A stretch of DNA of 62,179 bases from Acidobacteriota bacterium (GTDB taxonomy: Bacteria > Acidobacteriota > Terriglobia > Acidiferrales > UBA7541): NCBI GenBank assembly GCA_021812285.1, contig JAKAOH010000004.1, forward strand, positions 1-62,179, in the 5' to 3' direction. The notes beneath the pieces were generated by a model. It saw only the letters and a list, made by a program, of their open reading frames with translations, was not told where the DNA came from and did no database searches. Made by a program: the position numbers and the translations under genes. Below, in pieces: positions 1 to 7,079 of this stretch. How positions within the stretch are numbered: the stretch's first letter is position 1; each line of letters begins with the position of its first letter.

Positions 1-284
1 TCGCGGGATTTCCACGAGGTCCGGCCGAGGCACATAATTAGAAATTCCTCATCGTCTACCGGTTCGCCGCCGCTATTCGTAAATACAGGTCGTGTGGAAA
101 TGGAGCTCAGTCGTCCCGGAAGCGGGTGTTGCCCGAGCGGGGCGCATATCCATTTCCTAAAGATGTGTGGCGCACCGATTGCTCCTTCTATCCCGCGTTG
201 CGGCAAGCGATTGAAAGCGCAGGCCGGCACCGGGAAATCCCGGCCGCGCGTCGCGCGGCGAATGAGAAACGGAGCAATAAAGCG

Positions 285-1223
285 ATGGAAAATCCAGTTG
301 GGCTGCGCGAACGAAAGACGCACCTGCTCTCGATTCTCTCGCGCGGCCTCGGCAAGCCGTCTCTTCGCCTGGCGGAGCTGGGCGTCATCCTCGAAGCGTC
401 GCCGGTGGATTTGAAACGCGTTGCCGCCGTGATTCGGAGCGATGCGGAATTGACCGCCAGGCTCCGGCTATTGACGAGCGACGCGCTTTCCGCCGAAGGC
501 CGCCGTATCCATCGGCTGGAAGACGCGTTGATCCTTCTTGGAGCGGCGGAGATCCGCAATCTCGCCCTCGCCTGTCATCTCATCGAGGCTTCGCGAGAGA
601 GCCTCAATTCAGCCACGACCGAAGTGTTTTGGAAGCATGCGCTCGCCGTGGCGTTTCTCTCCGGGCGGGCGGCGCGCGGCCTGGGCCTTGGGAGCGCGGA
701 ACAGGCATACGTCGGCGGCCTTCTGCACGATGCGGGCAAGCTGCCGCTGCTGATGGTCGCCGAAGCGGAACGCTCCTCCGCGGCGATCTGGTTGTGCTGC
801 GACGGCGGCAAAACCCTCGTCCTCGAACGCGAATATTTCGGCCTCGATCACACGGAGGCCGGCCGAAGGCTGGGGTTGCAGTGGAAACTCGCTCCCGCGC
901 TGGTCGAGGCGATGACCTGGCATCACGAGCCGCGCCGCGCCCGTCAGGCAACGGATCTCGCCGGCATCATCGCCATCGTGAATCGTTTCCGCGCTTCGCG
1001 ACCGTCCACGGACGCTTCTCTGAGTGAGGATTTTGTCCGCGACTGTCTGCCACACGTCGGCGAAATCAGCCGCAAAGCGCTCCTCGCGATCCTTCGACGT
1101 GAATACCCGCACGCGCGCGAAAACGCCGAGAGCGAAAATCACTCCCTGGTTGGCCAAATCGATGCACCTCAGCCCTCCGCTCTCACCGCGTCGGAAGGTG
1201 CCGCAAAAATGAACGTGCTCTGA
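285..1223 (+). CDS. HDOD domain signalling protein
   Basis: The protein has about 312 residues. I chose the ATG at 285 because a GGAG stands at 271-274 and the sequence before it is low-complexity. Residues 20-230 look like an HDOD domain, a catalytically altered relative of the HD phosphohydrolases found in bacterial regulators. An LLHDAGK motif lies at about 147-152 and a WHHEP motif further on. An acidic, Ser/Thr-rich tail follows. HDOD proteins usually act as non-enzymatic adaptors in stress, cell-cycle or chemosensory signalling. No partner gene sits beside it, although a CheX-like gene lies about 750 bp downstream on the same strand. The domain call is fairly secure; the exact role is not known. 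Confidence 0.75.
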   Translation: MENPVGLRERKTHLLSILSRGLGKPSLRLAELGVILEASPVDLKRVAAVIRSDAELTARLRLLTSDALSAEGRRIHRLEDALILLGAAEIRNLALACHLIEASRESLNSATTEVFWKHALAVAFLSGRAARGLGLGSAEQAYVGGLLHDAGKLPLLMVAEAERSSAAIWLCCDGGKTLVLEREYFGLDHTEAGRRLGLQWKLAPALVEAMTWHHEPRRARQATDLAGIIAIVNRFRASRPSTDASLSEDFVRDCLPHVGEISRKALLAILRREYPHARENAESENHSLVGQIDAPQPSALTASEGAAKMNVL

Positions 1224-1979
1224 TCCTGGAACGGCCGTGCCGCGCGACGGTTAGCAAATCCTCAGACGAATACCCACCAAGTGATCCCGCCAGGCTCGTT
1301 TTTCCCTCACAAACGCCCCGATTCGCTTAATTTCCACTCAGAGTTCGCCCCTTCCTCGTGGCACGTTTCTTGCATAACCAATGGGCATGAGCCTGATGGA
1401 CACCTCGAAAGCGGCGGCCTTCCCCAGCCGGCAGGAATCGGGAAAGCCAAGCTTCGGCTCAACCAGTTTGGGTGTCCGATGGTTCGCCCGAGCGAAAGAT
1501 CCTTTCGATCAGTCCGCAAGTCCGCGGGACCTGTTGCGCGCTGCGGGCGCGCCGCAGGTCCTGAAACCGAATTCCGGCCGCGCGCCGACGGGAGTTCAGC
1601 GCGAGATTCCAGTCCGCTTCGCGCTCTCCCTCCAGCCTGACCAGGCGGCCGAATGCACTCGGTCTCGAAAGGAACGGCTCGGGCGAATCATCGGGGAACA
1701 GGTGCTGCCGCGTAAGGCAGCAGCCCTCGGAATTCAGCGATTGTTTCCGCGGCGGGAATTAGCCGCACCGCGGACGCAAACAAGTTTGGGTGTGCGTGGG
1801 ACAACGCGCTCGGCGCAGGACATGGCGCGCGGACAAACGCGGGAACCAAAAGGCACTGCCGGCAAGATCCACCCGCCGGTTGCCGGCGAATTCGGCCGGT
1901 ACGGCCATGGCAACTCGCGTAGACACGCCTGACCGCCGAGCGCACCACCGCCCAATCCCATCTGATGCCAGGAAATTTC
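1224..1979. other. Intergenic stretch without a recognised gene
   Basis: About 750 bp with no protein I recognise. A plus-strand frame at 1381-1932 is open, but its product is Arg/Ala/Pro-rich, shows no motif and has no convincing ribosome site, so I treat it as a chance frame. Two imperfect copies of a GTTTGGGTGT block (near 1465 and 1783) occur here and may be decayed repeats. Confidence 0.4.
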
Positions 1980-2564
1980 ATGCTCTCGCAAAAGCCAGGC
2001 GCCCAGGCCAAGTCCTCCGGGCCCCGGGAATCCTCCCGTATCGCCGGTTTCGGCGGCGCGCAAAACGCCCGCTGGGCGCTCCGGATCGAGCCGTCGCTCG
2101 CGCAAGCCGGTTTGCCCGCCGATGAATGGCCTGCCCGCCTGGAAAACGCCGCAAGTGAAGTGCTCTCCGCATTCGCCGCGCCTCGAGCGCCTGATATCGT
2201 TTGCGAACAGGACGATCCCTGCGCCGAGGTGGCGGCGATGGTCGGCATGGCCGGTTCGCTCTGGGCGGAACTGAGCGTGAATTGCTCGCCCCTGGCCGCG
2301 CGCCGCATTGCTTGCCGCATGTTCGGCCTTCCGCGTCCCAGCTGTGAGCAGGTTACCCTCGCCGTTGGTGAAGTTACCAGCCGCATCGCCCGGCGCATTC
2401 GCTCGCTTTACGTCTACCCGGCGGACGGATGCCTCATCTCGCCTCCCGTGTCGCTCACGTCAACAACCTCCGGGGAAGGTTCAGCGGACGAGGGACGCGG
2501 CTACCTGACGGCCGTTGGTTTCGAAGATCTGCCCGTTTGGATTCGCCTGTCGCTCCACGCGTAA
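1980..2564 (+). CDS. CheX-like / CheC-FliN superfamily phosphatase-like protein
   Basis: About 194 residues. The ATG at 1980 has an AGGA at 1970-1973; an in-frame ATG at 1965 is an alternative. The C-terminal half (from about residue 75) resembles CheX-type phosphatase domains: a small two-layer domain with AAMVG, SPLAARRIA and an AVGEVTS helix, where active members have Glu-x-x-Asn. Active CheX and CheC dephosphorylate CheY using that Glu and Asn. Here the Glu is kept but Asn is Ser, so phosphatase activity is doubtful. The N-terminal part is Ala/Arg-rich and probably disordered. No chemotaxis genes are nearby. The family call is moderate and the function is inferred. Confidence 0.55.
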   Translation: MLSQKPGAQAKSSGPRESSRIAGFGGAQNARWALRIEPSLAQAGLPADEWPARLENAASEVLSAFAAPRAPDIVCEQDDPCAEVAAMVGMAGSLWAELSVNCSPLAARRIACRMFGLPRPSCEQVTLAVGEVTSRIARRIRSLYVYPADGCLISPPVSLTSTTSGEGSADEGRGYLTAVGFEDLPVWIRLSLHA

Positions 2565-2587
2565 GCCAGCGAAACGAGTGGAGAGCG

Positions 2588-5272
2588 TCATTCGTTCCGA
2601 AGAACCTTCATGGGGTCCACCCGCATCGCGCGCTGCGCGGGCGCATAACATGCCGCCAGCGCCACGACCATCAAGAGAGCGGCGACGGCCGCAAAGGTAA
2701 GCGGGTCGGTCGTACTGACTCCATACAGCAGGCTACTCATCAGGCGCGTAAGCCCCAAAGCGCCGACGATGCCAATCGCAACGCCCCCGAGCGCGACGCG
2801 AGCGCCTTGCCACAGCACCAGACGCAGGACTTCGCCTGGCCGCGCCCCCAGCGCCATCCGGATCGCCATTTCATGCATCCGCCGCCCCGCAACGTAGGAC
2901 ATCACACCGTAGATCCCGATGCTGGCGAGCAGCAGCGCAACGGCCGCAAACGCGCTGAGCAATATCATTAGGAAGCGGCGCCCTGCGAGCGTATGGGAAA
3001 CAATCCGATCCATCGACAGAAAATCGTAGGGAGCCAGGCTGCTATTCCTTCGCGCGATCGCGTCGCGGATGGCCTTCTTGCCCGGGTAATTCGGAGTTTC
3101 CGTGCGCACAACCAGACCGGCGGATCCGGTCAGCCAGGGAGCCAACTGCACGGAGAGTTGTGAAGCAAGCAAGTAAACCTGCGCCGTCACCGAATAGCCG
3201 GCATCCTGTGCCAGGTTCCACTGATTCACATGAGCGATCACGCCGATGATATCCGCCGAGCCCAAGTTGTCTCCGAAGTCGATACGGCGGCCGATGGGAT
3301 CCTCGCCCTGAAAATATTTCCGCGCGAAATCCTCGTCAATGACCGCGGCAAGCGATTTCGCGAGATCGCGTGTCTCGAAAAACCTGCCGCGCAGCAACGG
3401 AATCCTCATCACTTTCAGGTAATCAGGGCTGACCACATACGTGACCGCTACGGGCATTTGGGATAACGTCGCAGGCTTCGCTTGTCCATCAACCCAGAAT
3501 GGCAATTCGGAATCGCTGATCATCGGCTGCGCACCGTCGTCAAGCGATGCTGCCTCCACCCCCGGAACCGCGGCGACGGTTTGCGTCAGGTCGCGGAGCA
3601 GCGCGTGGATCCGCTCCGGCTTTTCGTTCGCAGGGAGCGGAGGGAGGGCTACCTGAAATGTCAGGACGTTTTTCGCATTGAATCCTGGATTGACGCTCCA
3701 AAGGCGAGCGAGGCTGCGTATCGCCAGTCCCGCCCCGACAAGCAGCACCACCGCCAGCGCCATCTCCACGACAACGAAAACGGCCTGTAATCGGTGCCGC
3801 TCGCCGCTCGCGCCCCTGCCGCCCTCCTTCAGGGATTCGTACAAGTCCGGCCGCGAGGCTTTCAGAGCCGGCGCAAGCCCGAAGAGAATTCCCGCAAAGA
3901 CGGACACGAAGAGGGCAAGAAACAGAACCGGGGCATCCAACCGGACCTCGCTCACGCGCGGCAGCGCCTCGGGCAGGACGCCTAGAGCAGCCCGTGTTCC
4001 ATAGAACGCGAAAAGCAGGCCCGCTACCCCTCCAGCCCCCGCTAGCAGCACGCTTTCGGTGAGCAGTTGCCGCACCACCCGGCCACGCGTCGCGCCCAGC
4101 GCCACTCGCGTGGCAAATTCCCTTGAGCGTCCCGACGACCGCGCGAGCAGGAGACTGGCGACGTTCACGCAGGCGATCAAGAGGACGAAAGCCACCGCGG
4201 CCAGTAGTGCGAACAGAATGGGCCTCACCTTCCGTACCATGTCTTCGCGAAGCGAGAACAGCACGACGCCAGCGCCTTTGTCGGCGTCGGGATACAGGGC
4301 GGCGAGTTCGCGAGCAACACCGTCCATATCGGCGCGCGCTTCTCCCAGCGACACACCAGCTTTCAGCCGGCCAACGGCAAGGATCCCCGGATGGTTCTCG
4401 CGCTGGGCTATCCAATCGCTTTTCGACCAACCGAATGGGACATACACGTCGCCCGGACGGAAATTCGTCCATTCGCAGCAGAAAAAGAAGTTCCGGGGAA
4501 CGACACCGATCACGGAGAAGGCTTCGCCGTCCATCGCGATAGTTTTCCCGAGTATCTGCTGGGAGCCGCCGAACCTACGTTTCCAGAAGCCATAGCTCAG
4601 GAGGGCCACTGGCGTGGCGCCCGGCGTATCGTCCGCAGGCGAAAAATTGCGCCCAAATATTGGCTTCACGCCGAGCAGCCGAAAGAAGCCTGCCGAAACC
4701 TGCATCACCTTCACGTGCTCGGCCCGGGCCGGGCCGTTGAGGGCGAAATCGTCCTCGCGGTAAGCGGCCAGCGCCTGGAACGAGTGGTTCATTCGCGCCC
4801 AATCGAGAAAATTGGGATAGGAAATCGAAGCGTAGGGCAAGTTGTGTCTCGCCTCGCCGAGCACGACCAGTTGACTGGGACGCGGATAGGGCAAAGGATT
4901 CAACAGTACGCCGTCGATCACCGAAAACAACGCGGTGTTGGCGCCGATCCCAATTGCGAGAGTGAGAATGGCGACCATCGCGAACCCGCGATTGCCGCGC
5001 AATTGCCGCAGGCCGTAAAGAATATCCTGAATCGTTGCCTCGACCAGCCGTACGCCGCGCACATCCCGGCACTCCTCTTCCACCTGCTCCACACCGCCAA
5101 ATTCGCGCATCGCCGCGGCGCGCGCTTTCGTCTCGCTCATTCCTTTCGCGCGATTTTCCTCGATCTGCCTTTCCAGGTGGAAGCGTAATTCGTTGCTCAG
5201 TTCGCGCTCCACGCGGCCCTTGTCAAAGAGCGACCGGAGCCGAAGCCGGAATTTATCTAGCCAGCGCGTCAT
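2588..5272 (-). CDS. ADOP-type ABC transporter permease (duplicated FtsX/MacB permease)
   Basis: The protein has 894 residues, typical of acidobacterial duplicated orphan permeases. Residues 1-75 form the charged helical prefix found in PadR-linked members. A first transmembrane helix (AILTLAIGIGANTALF, about 102-117) is followed by a MacB-type periplasmic domain and three helices, and then the whole permease unit repeats. The C-terminus has the family pattern GVMSYVAGRR followed by EMAIRMALGARP. Such proteins lack their own ATPase and are thought to export peptides, lipids or drugs with a separate MacB/LolD-like ATPase. The gene starts 12 bp after the PadR gene, so the two form one operon, and PadR probably represses it. 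The substrate is unknown. Confidence 0.9.
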   Translation of the reverse strand: MTRWLDKFRLRLRSLFDKGRVERELSNELRFHLERQIEENRAKGMSETKARAAAMREFGGVEQVEEECRDVRGVRLVEATIQDILYGLRQLRGNRGFAMVAILTLAIGIGANTALFSVIDGVLLNPLPYPRPSQLVVLGEARHNLPYASISYPNFLDWARMNHSFQALAAYREDDFALNGPARAEHVKVMQVSAGFFRLLGVKPIFGRNFSPADDTPGATPVALLSYGFWKRRFGGSQQILGKTIAMDGEAFSVIGVVPRNFFFCCEWTNFRPGDVYVPFGWSKSDWIAQRENHPGILAVGRLKAGVSLGEARADMDGVARELAALYPDADKGAGVVLFSLREDMVRKVRPILFALLAAVAFVLLIACVNVASLLLARSSGRSREFATRVALGATRGRVVRQLLTESVLLAGAGGVAGLLFAFYGTRAALGVLPEALPRVSEVRLDAPVLFLALFVSVFAGILFGLAPALKASRPDLYESLKEGGRGASGERHRLQAVFVVVEMALAVVLLVGAGLAIRSLARLWSVNPGFNAKNVLTFQVALPPLPANEKPERIHALLRDLTQTVAAVPGVEAASLDDGAQPMISDSELPFWVDGQAKPATLSQMPVAVTYVVSPDYLKVMRIPLLRGRFFETRDLAKSLAAVIDEDFARKYFQGEDPIGRRIDFGDNLGSADIIGVIAHVNQWNLAQDAGYSVTAQVYLLASQLSVQLAPWLTGSAGLVVRTETPNYPGKKAIRDAIARRNSSLAPYDFLSMDRIVSHTLAGRRFLMILLSAFAAVALLLASIGIYGVMSYVAGRRMHEMAIRMALGARPGEVLRLVLWQGARVALGGVAIGIVGALGLTRLMSSLLYGVSTTDPLTFAAVAALLMVVALAACYAPAQRAMRVDPMKVLRNE

Positions 5273-5284
5273 TTCGTTCCCGCC

Positions 5285-5614
5285 TCAGGAAGTTTCGAGC
5301 ACCAATCCGATGGCCGCCGAAAGCCGTTGCCACCTCGCCTCTTCCCGCTCCAAATACTTGCGTCCCGCCGTGGTCAACGAATAGAACTTCGCGCGGCGGT
5401 TATTATCCGATTCGCCCCATTTCGCCTTGATCCAGCCGTTCTGTTCCAGACGATGCAGCGCCGGGTAGAGCGCGCCCTGATTCACCTGCAGCACTTCGCG
5501 CGAAACCTGGCGGATGCGCTGCGCGATGCCCCAGCCGTGCATCGGCTCTAAAGCGAGGGTTTTGAGGATCAAAAGGTCCAGCGTGCCTTGCACCAGATCG
5601 GTCGGCTTGCCCAT
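5285..5614 (-). CDS. PadR family transcriptional repressor
   Basis: The protein has 109 residues. The ATG at 5614 is fixed by a near-perfect AGGAGGG ribosome site just upstream; a longer open frame has no such site. Residues 5-80 form a winged helix with the PadR signature (LVQGTLDLLILKTL, MHGWGIAQRI and NQGALYPALHRLEQNGWI), and a helix that normally makes the dimer follows. PadR proteins repress neighbouring transporter or detoxification genes and often respond to small ligands. It lies 12 bp upstream of the ADOP permease on the same strand. An inverted repeat overlaps its own promoter, which suggests autoregulation. Confidence 0.92.
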   Translation of the reverse strand: MGKPTDLVQGTLDLLILKTLALEPMHGWGIAQRIRQVSREVLQVNQGALYPALHRLEQNGWIKAKWGESDNNRRAKFYSLTTAGRKYLEREEARWQRLSAAIGLVLETS

Positions 5615-5632
5615 TCGCCCTCCTCTAAACGG

Positions 5633-5664
5633 TTGACAGTAGAGCGTAGCCCTGTTCCTGTCAA
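5633..5664 (-). promoter_or_regulatory. PadR-ADOP promoter with inverted-repeat operator
   Basis: Read on the minus strand, TTGACA (5664-5659) is a perfect -35 box. A 17-bp spacer leads to TACTGT (5641-5636) as a weak -10. The same bases form an exact inverted repeat, TTGACAG-N18-CTGTCAA (arms 5658-5664 and 5633-5639), so a bound dimer would cover both boxes. The promoter is 22 bp from the PadR start codon. Operator function is inferred from symmetry and position. Confidence 0.6.
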
Positions 5665-5811
5665 TAATCAAGAGGAGATTCTTCGGAAGCGAACGCGCCG
5701 CTGCCTCTCCGGTTGCCTTGCCAATCCGCAATTTCAAGGTATACATTCGAGCGGGCGCGGGGAGCGACTGCCATCTCGCCCCGGCGCCGAATTCATAGGG
5801 GGAACTTCGTC

Positions 5812-6567
5812 ATGCAGAGCCGCATTCTTGGCACCACCATGCCCGTTCTGGAAGTCGTGCTCGATCCCAACGAGTCCGTCATTTCCGAAGCCGGGGAGCT
5901 TTCCTGGATGACGAGTTCCATCCAGTTGACCACGCACACCCAATACGCCGGCGGCGGAGGGGTGATGGGTGCGATCAAACGCGTGGCCGGCGGCGGCTCG
6001 CTCTTCATGACGGAATACCGCGCCACCGGCGCTCCCGGCACCGTTTCCTTCGCCGCCAAACTTCCCGGACACATCGTGCCAGTTGAAGTCGGCGCGAATA
6101 GCCAGTACATGATTCACCGTCACGGATTTTTGTGCGGAACGCCGCAGATCCAGATCAGCGTCGGCTTCCAGCAATCGCTCGGAGCGGGAATTTTCGGCGG
6201 CGAAGGATTCCTGCTGCAGCGCGTCGGCGGAATGGGAACCGCATGGATCGAGCTTTCCGGCGAACTCATCACCAAGGAATTGCAGCCGGGCGAAACGCTG
6301 CTGGTGCATCCGGGACACGTTGGCGCCTTTCAGGCAGGTGTCTCCTTCCAGATCACCACCGTGCCGGGAATCAAGAACATGCTCTTTGGCGGCGATGGAA
6401 TTTTCCTTGCTGCGCTGACCGGGCCCGGGAAAATCTGGCTGCAAACGCTGCCCATCTCCAGGCTGGCGCATGAAATCATGGAATATATGCCCGCGCAGCA
6501 AGGTCAAGCCGTCGAAGGCGGCGTCGTTGGCGGCATCGTGGGATCGATTCTGAACGGGATGCGATAA
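5812..6567 (+). CDS. AIM24 / TIGR00266 family protein
   Basis: The protein has 251 residues. The ATG at 5812 is preceded by AGGGGGAA, and the longer open frame upstream shows no family similarity. It is a glycine-rich all-beta protein with the features of AIM24/TIGR00266: an opening strand that ends in VLEVVLDPNESV, a GGGGVMGAIKR turn, then GGEGFLLQRVGG and a GGDGIFLAAL block. The C-terminus EGGVVGGIVGSILNG is glycine-rich and probably membrane-associated. The family is widespread; the yeast member is mitochondrial, and no clear bacterial activity is established. It stands alone, divergent from the PadR operon. Confidence 0.8.
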   Translation: MQSRILGTTMPVLEVVLDPNESVISEAGELSWMTSSIQLTTHTQYAGGGGVMGAIKRVAGGGSLFMTEYRATGAPGTVSFAAKLPGHIVPVEVGANSQYMIHRHGFLCGTPQIQISVGFQQSLGAGIFGGEGFLLQRVGGMGTAWIELSGELITKELQPGETLLVHPGHVGAFQAGVSFQITTVPGIKNMLFGGDGIFLAALTGPGKIWLQTLPISRLAHEIMEYMPAQQGQAVEGGVVGGIVGSILNGMR

Positions 6568-6636
6568 AAGGTTGCGCGGCGCGCAACCTGCGGACTCTTC
6601 CGAACCCTCCAAAAAACAGGGCGCCCAAGATTGCTC

Positions 6637-6680
6637 TTGACACGGTACGCCGTTTAGCGTTACATGTTGTAACGTTACAA
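6637..6680 (+). promoter_or_regulatory. BlaI-type promoter and operator
   Basis: A TTGACA -35 box (6637-6642) is followed after 17 bp by TTACAT (6660-6665) in the -10 position. Immediately downstream is a perfect 14-bp palindrome, TTGTAACGTTACAA (6667-6680), partly overlapped by TTACATGTTGTAA. TACA/TGTA dyads are the known DNA targets of BlaI/MecI repressors. The site lies 24 bp before the BlaI start codon, which fits repression of its own operon. Confidence 0.65.
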
Positions 6681-6704
6681 GACGCACACATAAAGGCAGG
6701 CTCC

Positions 6705-7079
6705 ATGAAAGGTCTCGGAGAGATCGAACAAGCGGTTCTCGAACGGCTCTGGCTTTCGGGTGCTTCAACCGCCGAGGATTGCCGCGAAGCGCTCGCCACG
6801 ACGCATCCCATGAAGGACTCCACCATTCGCACTGTGCTCCGCCGTCTGGAAGAAAAAGGCTACCTGACGCACGAGGTTCGCGGCCGCACCTACGTCTATC
6901 GCCCCGCCGAAGCGCGGCTCAGCGTCGCCGCGCGCGCTGTGAAGCAGCTCGTGGATCGCTTCTGCGGCGGCTCGGTGGAGCAGTTGCTGGCGGGGATGGT
7001 GGAAAACGAGGTTTTGGATTCCGAAGAACTCGAGAGGCTGGCGAGGCGGATCGCCCGGCGAAAGGAGCAACGGCGATGA
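6705..7079 (+). CDS. BlaI/MecI family transcriptional repressor
   Basis: 124 residues, normal for the family. Residues 5-75 form the winged helix (EIEQAVLERLW, then DSTIRTVLRRLEEKGYLTHEVRGRTYVYRP), and the C-terminal part is a helical dimer domain. BlaI-type repressors are inactivated by cleavage when the membrane partner BlaR1 senses a signal; in staphylococci the signal is beta-lactam. The stop codon overlaps the start of the next gene (ATGA), so the two are co-translated. No beta-lactamase gene is nearby, so in this acidobacterium the pair probably answers some other envelope signal. Confidence 0.9.
   Translation: MKGLGEIEQAVLERLWLSGASTAEDCREALATTHPMKDSTIRTVLRRLEEKGYLTHEVRGRTYVYRPAEARLSVAARAVKQLVDRFCGGSVEQLLAGMVENEVLDSEELERLARRIARRKEQRR

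Noticed and set aside
1381-1932. A 183-codon plus-strand frame
   Set aside because: No ribosome site, no motif and a composition like other random GC-rich frames.
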